NCBI GenBank assembly: GCA_900542255.1
Contig: UQMR01000008.1
Coordinates: forward strand, 1 to 48,439
Length of the DNA: 48,439 bases
Source: an uncultured Porphyromonadaceae bacterium
GTDB taxonomy: Bacteria; Bacteroidota; Bacteroidia; Bacteroidales; Barnesiellaceae_A
Direction of reading: 5' to 3'
Positions 27,199 through 37,058 of this stretch are shown piece by piece. How positions within the stretch are numbered: the first letter of the stretch is position 1; every line of letters begins with the position of its first letter. The notes below the pieces were generated by a model. It was not told where the DNA came from. It saw only the letters and a list, made by a program, of their open reading frames with translations, and searched no databases. Position numbers and translations under genes: made by a program.

Positions 27199-27707
27199 AC
27201 CTTTCTGATATCCACCTCACTACAAATCTACTTACAGCCAACACGCAAGGCCATCTCTCAAAAACAGCGTCACGCTTATCGATATAGAGAATTATCTGAT
27301 AAGCTAACACATATCACACAGAATATGGCCTATAACAACTATTTCTTCTTCTTTTATTTGTGCATACTGTTATAAACACCTTTCTAAGATAAAAGCACAT
27401 ACAATATACTACAGGCACGATATATGAGATATAATAGGTGTAAAAATTAATTTTTGATGGGGATTTTTTGACATATAATAAGATGGTCGTTCCTGAATAT
27501 GATATTTATCACTATCTTTACACCCGCTAAGCGGGCTTAAAATGCGCAAGCGCGCGCACGATAAGAGAGTTAGATTGCCTGCAGGCATTGTGGCTGTATT
27601 GCTCTATTGCAAAAAAGACAGTGGCATACTGTGGCGCAATAACGTACAATACAAAAAACACCATGAAAAAACAATTTATTAACGAACAAACTATAAAACA
27701 AAATCTT
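27199..27707 (+). promoter_or_regulatory. Gene-free region and structured leader of the 1307-residue exported protein
   Basis: No gene is credible here; short frames at 27144-27375 lack support. A near-consensus -7 box TATCTTTA lies at 27513-27520. If used, the transcript has a leader of nearly 190 nt containing several small hairpins: CCCGC-TAA-GCGGG (27522-27534), a TGCGC/GCGCA element near 27543-27558, the palindrome TGCCTGCAGGCA near 27576, and ACAGT/ACTGT shortly after. The region 27340-27510 is very AT-rich. Confidence 0.5.
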
Positions 27708-30700
27708 ATGCTAAAAAAATTATTCTTTACTGCCGCTCTCTCAGCGTTTGCCCTTTGGGGTGCGGCTCAGACCACAATTTCGGGAGAGAAATTGTGGAAT
27801 TTCTCTGATGGGCAATACATTGTAGAAGAGTCCTATAATACCCAAACAATAGATGGTCTCACATTCGGACCAACTAACAAGACAGGGAATTATTGGGTTG
27901 CTAGATCTGGTCCAGCCACAGTTGATGGCGTGAGCTATTCCATTTACCTACAATCTGGCGGGAGTAACAAAACAATGAGCTTTACTACATCCTCTGCCGG
28001 CACCGTAAGATGGCTGGTTCGATGTGGAGGTAGCGGTGAAAGGCTTGTCACAGTTACAGTTAACGATACACAACAAGGTAGCGCACAAGCAGCGCCATTG
28101 AATACACCGGCATGGCAGTCTCAATTCGTAAACGAAGGTGGCGTTGTAACTCTGACATCTTCTCAATCCAATTACTTTTACGCAGTAGAATGGATACCCA
28201 GCACACAAAGTGCCAACGTAGTACTCTCAGCCCCGACAAGTGATGGCCGCATCGCGTTGGATGCAACCATCACAGCTACGTTTAGTGGCGAAGCCACTGA
28301 CGTAACTGCCTCATATACAAGCGGGGGGGTAAGTGGCGACATCGTTGTTGAAGGCAGCGGGACAACCTACACGCTCAATTTCGACAAGACATACAGCACT
28401 ACCTACGAAGTGACGGTATCGGGTATGGTCGGCGGCGAGACAGTTACCGCTACCCAATCATACACCACTATCGACGAGCCTGTGCAGCTGAATATCGCCC
28501 CCACCACAGCAACTACCACATGGCCGTTGCCTACACAAACAGGGTCGTCTATCATAGATAATACGCTGGCTATTGTCGATTGCTATGCCGTTACCGATAC
28601 ATACTTCTCTTTGAAGCGTATCGACCAAACGGGCGACAAACCGGGCTACATGTATTTCTTGTTACCCGCCGGAGCACAAGGCCGCCTTATCATCAATGCA
28701 ATGAGCAAGACCCGTGACGTGTACTACTACACCACGACAAATACCACGATACTTACCGCCAGCGAACTGGACGCTATCCAACAAAGCGGACAAGCTACCA
28801 TGATGGGACAACCCTCCCTCACCGGCTCGACTCTTACAGCAGAAATCAGCAGCGACGCCGATCAGATGCTCGTGTATATCTTCAACAGAAGAGGCCAAAT
28901 CGACTATCAAAGCGTTACATGGAGCTTAGAACCATATTACATTACATCGGTAAGCCCCGCTAATGGCACCACCGTCGATGCAGGTAGCGACATCACCGTA
29001 ACCTACAACGCCGAGGTAAATACGCCGTCTATTACCGTGAACGGAGAGCCTGTAACAGTTACCACAAACGACAACCTCACCTTCACAGTGGCAGATGTAA
29101 CCACCGACGCTAACACAACATATAATGTTGTCGTAAGCGCCACCACTACTGTTGCCGGCGGTGAGAATGTAGTCGGCAAAGAGTGGTCATTCATGACTTC
29201 GGTTCCTGCTGAGGAAAAATACCTCCGCATTGCAGGCGACGAAATCACTCTGCCCGCCGATGCCGCCACTACCATAGAAGTAGTAGTACCCTATTATAGC
29301 ACCGTCAACTACCAAGACATCGAGAGCGTACGCGCCAGCATAGAAAGCAATGGATACAATGTAGGTACCCTCACAATGACCGACGACGTATTCAATACTG
29401 AGTATAACCTCGTTGTCGATGGCACCACCTACCACTTGCGCATGCAACGTGCTGCATTCATGACAACGGGCGAACTGAAATTGGGTGATAGCACTGCTTA
29501 CGCCCTCTACCTGATGCCTACACAACCCATGGAAGACGGTAACGAAACGTATGCCATGACATTGGTAGCCGATGTTGCCGACGAAACTATTATGCAACAA
29601 AATCCTACATTTACAGGCGACTTCGTATATGTCAATGGTTCTGAAACTGTTACAATTCCCGCCGAGAACATCCATGTAGGCAATTTAAAGAATAAATATT
29701 TTCTGAGTGGTTATTCTTATAGCGAAGGCGAAATTACCTTCACCTACGAAGGTATGGATGTCAAAGTCTTATACCTCCTCAACTGGACACCCGGAGTAGG
29801 CGAATGGCGCGTATGGACGGTAGAAGAGATTCCTGCCGAGATGTACATTCCCAATGGAGACAACAGCATCGTTTTCCGCGGTGTTACCATCTACGGTTCG
29901 GCCAGCACCCCCAAAACTCCGGTACGTGTAACATGGTTCGACATAAACGACCCCTCCAACACATTTACCTTGGACGGTTACGGCCCCTTCTCGAAATCGT
30001 TGAAGATGGGTGGTCCTGTTGATGACCAAGCAAATCCCCAACACCGCTACTTGAAGCTGAATGCAACACAAGGCGGTGAATTAGGTTCGGGCGCCGAGGT
30101 TATCACGATGCTCGTTTGCAACGGCTCTGACACACGTGAGAGCAAATTCCAAATGCGTGGTAGCAGCAGTATAACAACACAAGAGCGTCTGCTCCCCCGC
30201 GGTAGCGCAGCATGGTGGTCATTCCGTAACAGCGCATCGACCACAATAGACATGTACGGCTACGACTCGGGCACAAACAGTGATAAAAACGGCGGTAACG
30301 TTCAATATATCTTCCTGGAAGCAGCTCCGGGTAAGGAATTCAATCCTTTCACAGAAGCAGATTTCAATGTAAAGGTAGATATGAACACCGTAAAAGTGGG
30401 AGAAGCCACCCGTGTATTAGCCTCTACGGCAAACCGTATAACCGTAACGGTAAAAACAAAATTGGGTGATGATGCCATCATATCTTATCGTCAGTCGAAA
30501 CTGAACATCCGCAAGATAGGTCAGCTCACAGGCGATGCCGACATGACAGCTTCAAACGTTGACGTAATGACTAATGCACAAGGAGCTAATGTTCCTCTCG
30601 AAGACCAATATTCGGTAAACGTCATCAGTGAAAGTCAATCAGGACCCGATGCCGATGGCTACACCACCATGACAGTCGTGATAGAGTCGCAAACTCCTTT

Positions 30701-31631
30701 GAAAGGCAATACAACGTATGAGTTGTGGTCGTCCGATGCTACTTTCGTGCTGAACAAAGAGACGATAGGCGGCATATATACCAACCCTGTATCGTATGCA
30801 GCTCCGCTCTACATCATCCACACGGCACAAGACCAGGAGTTCAACTACGACTTCGAGAATGCAGCGACTGCCGATGCACGCCTCTTCCCCTCGAACGTAT
30901 ATCCCGCCGAATACACTACCTCGGTAGGTGTAGTATCAAGCACTGCTGCGACAGATGTTCCCTTCATCGAAAAGAACGGTTCATATATACTTGAAGTATC
31001 AGGCGCAAACAATGCTATGAAAGTAGGATTCGATACGCCCGCCGATTATCCCGGCGCACAATCGCAAACCGAAGGATACAAATACATCCACTTCGATATA
31101 TATGTACCCTCCACTGATGGAACCACAACGCCCAAAGTCAGCCTCTACACGGCCGAAGGCGAGCTTATACCGCTGGTAGCTACCGATGCCAACTGGACTT
31201 ACAACGATCACCTCGAAGAGTCGGTACCCGATAAAGGCAGCGACGTAGAGTCGATTGACCTGTCGAACGGCCTGTGGATAGAAAACGTAAGGGCCGCCAG
31301 TGCAGTAGCCGGATATTGGTTCCCCGCATTTGCTGCAACCGACCGCATCTATCTCTCTATCGAAGGTGCCAATACAGCTTATGTAGACAATGTAACGTTT
31401 GTCGATGCCAATACCAACGACTTCCCCACTGGTATAGAGGAGCTCAACAACGGCAAGACGATTTTCTATAACGGCCGCGAAGTGGTGAACCCCACGGAAA
31501 ACCGCGTAGAAGTATATAACATCGCCGGTGTAATGGTAATGAGCCAAAAGGGCAATGCCGACCTGAGCCGACTTGCCAAAGGTATCTACATCGTACGTTG
31601 TGGCAACGAAATATTGAAGATACGCCGATAA
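27708..31631 (+). CDS. Large exported multidomain protein with SbsA-like Ig modules and T9SS tail
   Basis: A 1307-residue secreted protein. I chose ATG 27708 because MLKKLFFTAALSAFALWGAAQ is a clean signal peptide; ATG 27663 would add 15 polar residues. The N-terminal module (about 22-165) resembles the beta module before Bacteroidota pectate-lyase-like domains. Two SbsA/Big_5-type Ig-like domains follow, about 170-255 and 409-500 (TSVSPANGTTVDAGSDITVTYN begins the second). The middle is beta-rich and unrecognised. A carbohydrate-binding-like module lies near 1060-1230. The last 70 residues end in GIYIVRCGNEILKIRR, a type A T9SS sorting domain. I see no catalytic motif, so an adhesin or binding protein is most likely. 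Confidence 0.85.
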   Translation: MLKKLFFTAALSAFALWGAAQTTISGEKLWNFSDGQYIVEESYNTQTIDGLTFGPTNKTGNYWVARSGPATVDGVSYSIYLQSGGSNKTMSFTTSSAGTVRWLVRCGGSGERLVTVTVNDTQQGSAQAAPLNTPAWQSQFVNEGGVVTLTSSQSNYFYAVEWIPSTQSANVVLSAPTSDGRIALDATITATFSGEATDVTASYTSGGVSGDIVVEGSGTTYTLNFDKTYSTTYEVTVSGMVGGETVTATQSYTTIDEPVQLNIAPTTATTTWPLPTQTGSSIIDNTLAIVDCYAVTDTYFSLKRIDQTGDKPGYMYFLLPAGAQGRLIINAMSKTRDVYYYTTTNTTILTASELDAIQQSGQATMMGQPSLTGSTLTAEISSDADQMLVYIFNRRGQIDYQSVTWSLEPYYITSVSPANGTTVDAGSDITVTYNAEVNTPSITVNGEPVTVTTNDNLTFTVADVTTDANTTYNVVVSATTTVAGGENVVGKEWSFMTSVPAEEKYLRIAGDEITLPADAATTIEVVVPYYSTVNYQDIESVRASIESNGYNVGTLTMTDDVFNTEYNLVVDGTTYHLRMQRAAFMTTGELKLGDSTAYALYLMPTQPMEDGNETYAMTLVADVADETIMQQNPTFTGDFVYVNGSETVTIPAENIHVGNLKNKYFLSGYSYSEGEITFTYEGMDVKVLYLLNWTPGVGEWRVWTVEEIPAEMYIPNGDNSIVFRGVTIYGSASTPKTPVRVTWFDINDPSNTFTLDGYGPFSKSLKMGGPVDDQANPQHRYLKLNATQGGELGSGAEVITMLVCNGSDTRESKFQMRGSSSITTQERLLPRGSAAWWSFRNSASTTIDMYGYDSGTNSDKNGGNVQYIFLEAAPGKEFNPFTEADFNVKVDMNTVKVGEATRVLASTANRITVTVKTKLGDDAIISYRQSKLNIRKIGQLTGDADMTASNVDVMTNAQGANVPLEDQYSVNVISESQSGPDADGYTTMTVVIESQTPLKGNTTYELWSSDATFVLNKETIGGIYTNPVSYAAPLYIIHTAQDQEFNYDFENAATADARLFPSNVYPAEYTTSVGVVSSTAATDVPFIEKNGSYILEVSGANNAMKVGFDTPADYPGAQSQTEGYKYIHFDIYVPSTDGTTTPKVSLYTAEGELIPLVATDANWTYNDHLEESVPDKGSDVESIDLSNGLWIENVRAASAVAGYWFPAFAATDRIYLSIEGANTAYVDNVTFVDANTNDFPTGIEELNNGKTIFYNGREVVNPTENRVEVYNIAGVMVMSQKGNADLSRLAKGIYIVRCGNEILKIRR

Positions 31632-31684
31632 GCTATCTTACAAGAGAATAAAAGAGTTTACAGCACATAGACTCTTTCCGGCCA

Positions 31685-31725
31685 GAAGCGGCAACTCACC
31701 CCACGGGAGTTGCCGCTTCCGTTTT
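31685..31725 (+). terminator. Terminator after the 1307-residue exported protein
   Basis: A perfect 13-bp stem (31685-31697 with 31707-31719), 9-nt loop, then CGTTTT. It lies 53 bp after the stop codon. Confidence 0.85.
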
Positions 31726-31843
31726 ATATACGCAAGGAAACACGCAGAAATGCAACAGAAGTGAAAATATAGATTATAACCTCACAAAAGCCAAGATTAG
31801 TCAGGTAACGAGGTATAAAATATGGTTTTTCGTTTTTTATCAC

Positions 31844-32038
31844 TACCTTTGTCCTATCTACAAGCCTTATGGTTTGTTATAAACATACGGGCCGGGAGTA
31901 CGGCATAATAGAGGAACAAGCTGCCTGCCGCGATTGCCACGGCATATCCGCCCCGACCCCGGCCTTCGGCCCCTGAACACCACCGTGCTGCACGATTTTA
32001 CAGAAACAACTATAAAGAAACCTACAAATATTACAAAT
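31844..32038 (+). promoter_or_regulatory. Promoter and GC-rich structured leader of the Bax-inhibitor-1 gene
   Basis: TACCTTTG at 31844-31851 fits TAnnTTTG. The leader to ATG 32039 would be about 180 nt and is much more GC-rich than its surroundings. GGCCGGG (31890-31896) can pair with CCCGGCC (31958-31964), and GGCC-TTC-GGCC (31961-31971) forms a competing local hairpin. No gene is credible in 31726-32038. Confidence 0.5.
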
Positions 32039-32734
32039 ATGGAAAATGAAAAAAGCACCTTTGTAAAGGCTCAAACCGATATGTTATCGTTGGTAATGCG
32101 CCAGGTATATCTGCGCATGTTCCTTGCGTTGCTGGTTACTGCCATTACGGCATATTATGTAGCTGTAACGCCCGCTGTCACACAATTTATATTTGGCAGC
32201 CAGGTAGTATTCTGGATACTGATTATCGCAGAGTTCGGGTTGGTAATAGGGCTCTCGGCGGCATTACACAAAATGAGCACGACCACAGCCAATGTGATGT
32301 TTCTGCTCTACGCCATACTCAATGGCGCCACGCTCTCATCTATCTTCTTCGCCTATCAGTTAGGCTCCATCGCCTTCACATTCTTCATCACGGCCGGAGT
32401 CTTCCTTGCCATGAGCATCTATGGCTTTGTAACGAAAAAAGACCTCAACACCTTCGGTAGCTATTGCGTGATGGGGCTCTTCGGCATTATCATCGCTACG
32501 GTAGTCAACCTGTTTGTACACAGCTCTACATTAGAATGGATTGTAAGTTTCATAGGCGTAGGTATCTTTATGGGACTCACGGCCTGGGATACGCAAAAGA
32601 TAAAAGAGTCGGCATACGCCGTAGAGCCATCGGGTGTCGGCAAACTTGCTGTAATAGGAGCGCTGTCGCTCTACCTCGACTTTATCAACATGTTCCTCTA
32701 TCTGCTGCGCTTCTTCGGCAACAGCCGCGACTAA
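32039..32734 (+). CDS. Bax inhibitor-1 family (YccA/YbhL-like) membrane protein
   Basis: A 231-residue integral membrane protein with about seven hydrophobic segments, for example LRMFLALLVTAITAYYVAV, VFWILIIAEFGLVIGLSAAL and a C-terminal ALSLYLDFINMFLYLLRFFG. That last segment, SLYLDFINMFLYLLR, is the family hallmark. Bacterial members include pH-sensitive calcium leak channels and FtsH-interacting proteins; which applies here is unknown. ATG 32039 (MENEKSTFVKAQ) is the natural start; the open frame back to 31934 lies in the structured leader. A U32 gene follows after 4 bp. Confidence 0.92.
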   Translation: MENEKSTFVKAQTDMLSLVMRQVYLRMFLALLVTAITAYYVAVTPAVTQFIFGSQVVFWILIIAEFGLVIGLSAALHKMSTTTANVMFLLYAILNGATLSSIFFAYQLGSIAFTFFITAGVFLAMSIYGFVTKKDLNTFGSYCVMGLFGIIIATVVNLFVHSSTLEWIVSFIGVGIFMGLTAWDTQKIKESAYAVEPSGVGKLAVIGALSLYLDFINMFLYLLRFFGNSRD

Positions 32735-32738
32735 TGAA

Positions 32739-33989
32739 ATGGAAAGAAAAGAGTTTGAAATAATGGCTCCCGTAGGGAGCTACGAATCTCTGCAAGCTGC
32801 CATAGATGCAGGTGCCGATGCCGTCTATTTCGGCATAGAGGGACTGAACATGCGCGCACGCTCGTCGGCCAATTTCAACATCGACGACCTGCACCACATC
32901 GCCTCTCTCTGCCGCGAAAAAGGACTGAAAAGCTACCTCACGGTAAATACCATCATTTACGACAATGATATGGCGACAATGCGCCTCATCATCGATGCCG
33001 CCCGTCAGGCAGGCATATCGGCCATTATCGCAAGCGATGTTGCCGCCATGACCTATGCCCGCAGCGTCGGAGTAGAGGTACACCTCTCGACCCAACTCAA
33101 CATATCGAACACCGAGGCACTGCGTTTCTACTCCCAATTTGCCGATGTGGCGGTACTCGCACGGGAACTCAATCTGGAACAAGTGTCGCAAATACACCGC
33201 GCCATAGAGGAGCAGCACATCGCAGGACCATCGGGCAAGCCCGTAAGGATAGAGATGTTCTGCCACGGAGCACTGTGCATGGCCGTTTCGGGAAAATGCT
33301 ACCTGAGCCTACACGAAATGAATCACTCGGCAAACCGGGGCTCCTGCATGCAGATATGCCGCCGGTCGTACCTTGTGACCGACCGCGAAACAGGGGACGA
33401 GCTCACCGTAGAGAACTCCTATATCATGTCGCCCAAAGACCTGAAAACCATACACTTCCTCGACCGGATGATAGATGCGGGCGTACGCGTATTCAAGATA
33501 GAGGGCCGTGCCCGCGGCCCGGAATATGTAAGCACCGTCGTAGCATGTTACAACGAGGCATTGCAAGCATGTATAGAGGGCACCTTCACGGCCGAGCGTG
33601 TTGCCGAATGGGATAAACGCCTCGCTACGGTATTCAACCGCGGCTTCTGGGACGGTTATTATTTGGGGCAACGGCTGGGAGAATGGTCGGGCAAGTACGG
33701 TTCGTCGGCCACCAAACGAAAAGAATATATAGGGAAAGGCGTAAAATACTTCTCCAACCTTGGCGTCGCCGAGTTTCTCATGGAGAGCGGCTCGCTTGCC
33801 GTAGGCGACGAGATTCTCATCACAGGCCCCACCACCGGCGCACTCTTTGCCACCGTAGAAGAGATACGGGTAGATATGAAATCGGTACCCCGAACCGTCA
33901 AAGGCGAGCACTTCTCGATAAAGACAGAACGCAAGATACGCCCCTCAGACAAACTTTACAAATGGGTCGACACGACACGTAACGAATAA
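32739..33989 (+). CDS. U32 peptidase-family protein (short form, TrhP/YegQ-like)
   Basis: A 416-residue protein with the U32 signature at residues 172-190 (EMFCHGALCMAVSGKCYLS; Cys180 and Cys187) and nearby cysteines in RGSCMQICRRSY. The C-terminal small domain (about 330-416) fits the short U32 form typified by TrhP/YegQ, which supports 5-hydroxyuridine formation at the tRNA wobble position. That function is inferred from the family. It starts 4 bp after the BI-1 gene and is surely co-transcribed. It is related to the longer gene at 19206. Confidence 0.9.
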   Translation: MERKEFEIMAPVGSYESLQAAIDAGADAVYFGIEGLNMRARSSANFNIDDLHHIASLCREKGLKSYLTVNTIIYDNDMATMRLIIDAARQAGISAIIASDVAAMTYARSVGVEVHLSTQLNISNTEALRFYSQFADVAVLARELNLEQVSQIHRAIEEQHIAGPSGKPVRIEMFCHGALCMAVSGKCYLSLHEMNHSANRGSCMQICRRSYLVTDRETGDELTVENSYIMSPKDLKTIHFLDRMIDAGVRVFKIEGRARGPEYVSTVVACYNEALQACIEGTFTAERVAEWDKRLATVFNRGFWDGYYLGQRLGEWSGKYGSSATKRKEYIGKGVKYFSNLGVAEFLMESGSLAVGDEILITGPTTGALFATVEEIRVDMKSVPRTVKGEHFSIKTERKIRPSDKLYKWVDTTRNE

Positions 33990-34049
33990 AAAACGCCCTA
34001 TATCAGTTATAAAAGAGCCCCAAGACACACAACCTAACCACAACAACTC

Positions 34050-37037
34050 ATGAAACAAAAGCTCATACTCCTCACGCTTGCCATTGCCGCAGTACTGCCC
34101 TGCACAATGGCAGCGCAAGCTCTATATATGACCGACGCGACAACCGAGTTGGAGCGCGGCAAAGCCATGTACCATACCGGCAACTACGCAGGATGCGCCG
34201 ATGTCATGCGGGCGCTGCTGCGCCGCACCCATGACGCCGCATTGCAAGAGGAGATTGAGTATTATATCGCCATATCGTGTGTCAAAAGCGGCAACGACCG
34301 CGTACCCGCCCAACTTGCGGCATTCCAGAGGAAATATCCCATGTCGTCCCACCGGGCTGAGATACGCATGGCGCATGCCGACTACTATTACTACAAAGGC
34401 GAGTATGACAAAGCCGTAAACATATACAGCACCATAGACCTGGGTACGCTGCAACCCTACATGCGCGACGACTGGTGTTACCGCCTTGCCTCGTCGTACC
34501 TGCAAACGGGCAAGCCGGAACGTGCGTTGCCGCTTTTTACCGCCCTTGCACAAAACTCGGCACGCTATACCAACGAAGCCCGGTTTTTCGAGGGATATAT
34601 CTTCTTCGGCATGAAGCGCTACAACGAAGCACGGCGCAGCCTTACACAAGTACAATCGACATCGGAATATGGCAATGACGCCCTCTTCATGCTCGCAGAG
34701 ATAGAGTTCGGCGAAAAGAAATATGCCCGCACCGTAGCGCTGGGCGAGAGGCTCCTGGATAACTGCGACAACACCGACCACATCACCGAACTGCACCGCA
34801 TCACAGGCGAAAGCCACTTCATGCTCGGCAACGACATACAGGCCCACGAACATCTGCAAAAGTATATCGATGCCGCCGAGTCGCCCGACCGCAGCGCTCT
34901 ATATATGAGCGGCCTGCTCGCCTACCGCGACAACAACCACGAAAAAGCCATAGCCGACCTGAGCCGCACCGTAGATAGCGACGACGCCATGAGCCAAAAC
35001 GCCTATCTGCACATAGGGCTATGCTATCTGCAACTGGATGACACCCGAAGCGCCATGCTCGCTTTCGAAAAAGCTGCGGCAACACACTATAACGAAAGCA
35101 TACGCGAGACGGCGCTCTACAACTACGCGCTATGCTCTTACGAGAGCAACTTCTCCATGTTCGACCGCACCATATCGGTCTTTGAACAGTTCCTCAACGA
35201 CTACCCATCATCGGTATACATCGACGACATCAACTCCCGCCTTGCCGACCTGTACGTCAATTCACGCAACTACCGCACCGCTCTCAGCTCGATAGAGCGC
35301 ATCAAACACCCCTCCCGCGACCTGTTGGAGGCCCGGCAGCAGATTCTTTACCTCCTTGGTACGGAGGCCTTTGTCGACAATCGCATCGCCGAGGCAGGAG
35401 ACTGGTTCCTGAAAGCCGTAAAAGCCGGCAACTTCGCACCCGAATACCGCGCCCGTTCGCTCTACTGGTTGGGCGAGTGCTGCTACCGCCAAAGGGCATA
35501 TCCCGAGGCATTGCGCTGCTATAACAACTTCCTCAATTCGAACATCATGACCGATGCCACCACCGTATCGCTGGCATACTACAATATAGCTTACTGCCAC
35601 TACGAGCAAAAAGCATACCAGAAAGCCCTCGACACCTTCGACCGCTTCGTGAAACGCAAAGATACAGAGCGGCTGCTGCGCGTCGACGCCTTCAACCGCA
35701 TAGGCGACTGCTACTACTACGGCCGCCGTTATACCAATGCCGAGAAAGCCTACGCCCGCGCAGCCTCACTGCACGACAACGGCAGCGACTATGCCCTGCT
35801 ACAACAAGCCGTGATGGCCGGTCTCAACAAGAGAAAGAGCGAGAAAGCCAGACTCCTCGGCGCGTTTGCAACCGACTACCCGCAATCAGAGTACCTCGAA
35901 ACTGCCTTCAACGAACTGGGACAAACCTATATAGAGCTAAACCGCCCCAACGAGGCTATTGCAACATACCAGAAACTCATCGCGGCATACCCGCAAAGCA
36001 CATCGGCTCGCAAAGCCTCCTTGCAACTGGGTATGCTCTACTACAATGCCGGACAAACGACACAATCGATAACAGCTTATAAGGGCCTTATCACCCAATT
36101 CCCGTCGAGCAAGGAGGCTCGCATCGCGGCAGAAGACCTCAAATCGATTTATATCGAGGAGAACAAGATAGACGAACTCACGGCATTTATGCAATCGCAA
36201 GGCAAACGCTACGAGAATGCCGAGATAGACTCCCTCAACTACCTCGCTGCCGAACGCAATTACATGCGCAGCCAAAAGACCGATGCCCTCGAACAATATG
36301 CGTCGCGCTTCCCCAACGGAAACTTCACGGCACAAGCCTGCTATTATATCGCCCACGAGGCTTTTGCCGTGCAAAACTACGACAAGGCTCTCGAAAATTA
36401 CACGACAGCCCTGCAACTGAGCCCCGATGCCGACTTTGCCGAAGAGGCTCTCGCACGCCGCAGCGAAATACTGTATATGCGCAAAGCGTATGACGAAGCT
36501 CTACCCGTCTTTGCAGCTCTCGAACAACGCGCCACCACGCCCGAGAACCGCATGGCTGCCCGCTTGGGCTTACTGCGCACCGGAAATGCACTGAACCGTC
36601 ACGAGACCGTCATAGAAGCTGCCGGCAAACTGCTGGCCGACAGCAAACTCTCGCCCGAGCTGAAACAAGAGGCCCTATACTGCCGCGCAACGGCCTACCG
36701 ACTGAGCGGCAACAGCGGCAAAGCAGCCGACGACTACCTTGCCCTCTCCGGTGACACCCGCAGCGAGTATGGCGCAGAGAGTGCCTATCGCGTGGCTCAA
36801 TTCTACTACGACAGCAAAGCATATGACAAAGCCGAAACTGCCGCCAACAAATTTATCGACACCGGCTCTCCTCATGCCTACTGGCTGGCTCGCAACATCA
36901 TTCTGCTCTCTGACGTATATGCTGCCAAAGGCGAGAAATTCAAGGCAAAACAATACCTTACGAGCTTGAAGGCCAACTATCCGGGAAAAGATGACGATAT
37001 CGCCGAAAGAATAGCCCAACGATTAAAGAGTCTATAA
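34050..37037 (+). CDS. Exported 995-residue tetratricopeptide repeat protein
   Basis: Signal peptide MKQKLILLTLAIAAVLPCTMAAQ, then TPR helical repeats along the whole length, for example ALRCYNNFLNSN, AYQKALDTFDRFVKRK, EAIATYQKLIAAYPQSTSARKA and YDKALENYTTALQLSPDADF. There is no catalytic motif. Such long periplasmic TPR proteins act as scaffolds for envelope complexes. The gene is followed 21 bp later by an outer-membrane barrel gene, and the two probably work together. The pairing is one I have seen in other Bacteroidales, without a firm function. Confidence 0.85.
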   Translation: MKQKLILLTLAIAAVLPCTMAAQALYMTDATTELERGKAMYHTGNYAGCADVMRALLRRTHDAALQEEIEYYIAISCVKSGNDRVPAQLAAFQRKYPMSSHRAEIRMAHADYYYYKGEYDKAVNIYSTIDLGTLQPYMRDDWCYRLASSYLQTGKPERALPLFTALAQNSARYTNEARFFEGYIFFGMKRYNEARRSLTQVQSTSEYGNDALFMLAEIEFGEKKYARTVALGERLLDNCDNTDHITELHRITGESHFMLGNDIQAHEHLQKYIDAAESPDRSALYMSGLLAYRDNNHEKAIADLSRTVDSDDAMSQNAYLHIGLCYLQLDDTRSAMLAFEKAAATHYNESIRETALYNYALCSYESNFSMFDRTISVFEQFLNDYPSSVYIDDINSRLADLYVNSRNYRTALSSIERIKHPSRDLLEARQQILYLLGTEAFVDNRIAEAGDWFLKAVKAGNFAPEYRARSLYWLGECCYRQRAYPEALRCYNNFLNSNIMTDATTVSLAYYNIAYCHYEQKAYQKALDTFDRFVKRKDTERLLRVDAFNRIGDCYYYGRRYTNAEKAYARAASLHDNGSDYALLQQAVMAGLNKRKSEKARLLGAFATDYPQSEYLETAFNELGQTYIELNRPNEAIATYQKLIAAYPQSTSARKASLQLGMLYYNAGQTTQSITAYKGLITQFPSSKEARIAAEDLKSIYIEENKIDELTAFMQSQGKRYENAEIDSLNYLAAERNYMRSQKTDALEQYASRFPNGNFTAQACYYIAHEAFAVQNYDKALENYTTALQLSPDADFAEEALARRSEILYMRKAYDEALPVFAALEQRATTPENRMAARLGLLRTGNALNRHETVIEAAGKLLADSKLSPELKQEALYCRATAYRLSGNSGKAADDYLALSGDTRSEYGAESAYRVAQFYYDSKAYDKAETAANKFIDTGSPHAYWLARNIILLSDVYAAKGEKFKAKQYLTSLKANYPGKDDDIAERIAQRLKSL

Positions 37038-37058
37038 CCTATAACACCGCATCCCGAT

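Noticed and set aside
27144..27375. Short plus-strand frame in the gap before the large exported protein
   Set aside because: Composition and lack of a promoter or start context give no support; it spans a 12-bp stem hairpin.
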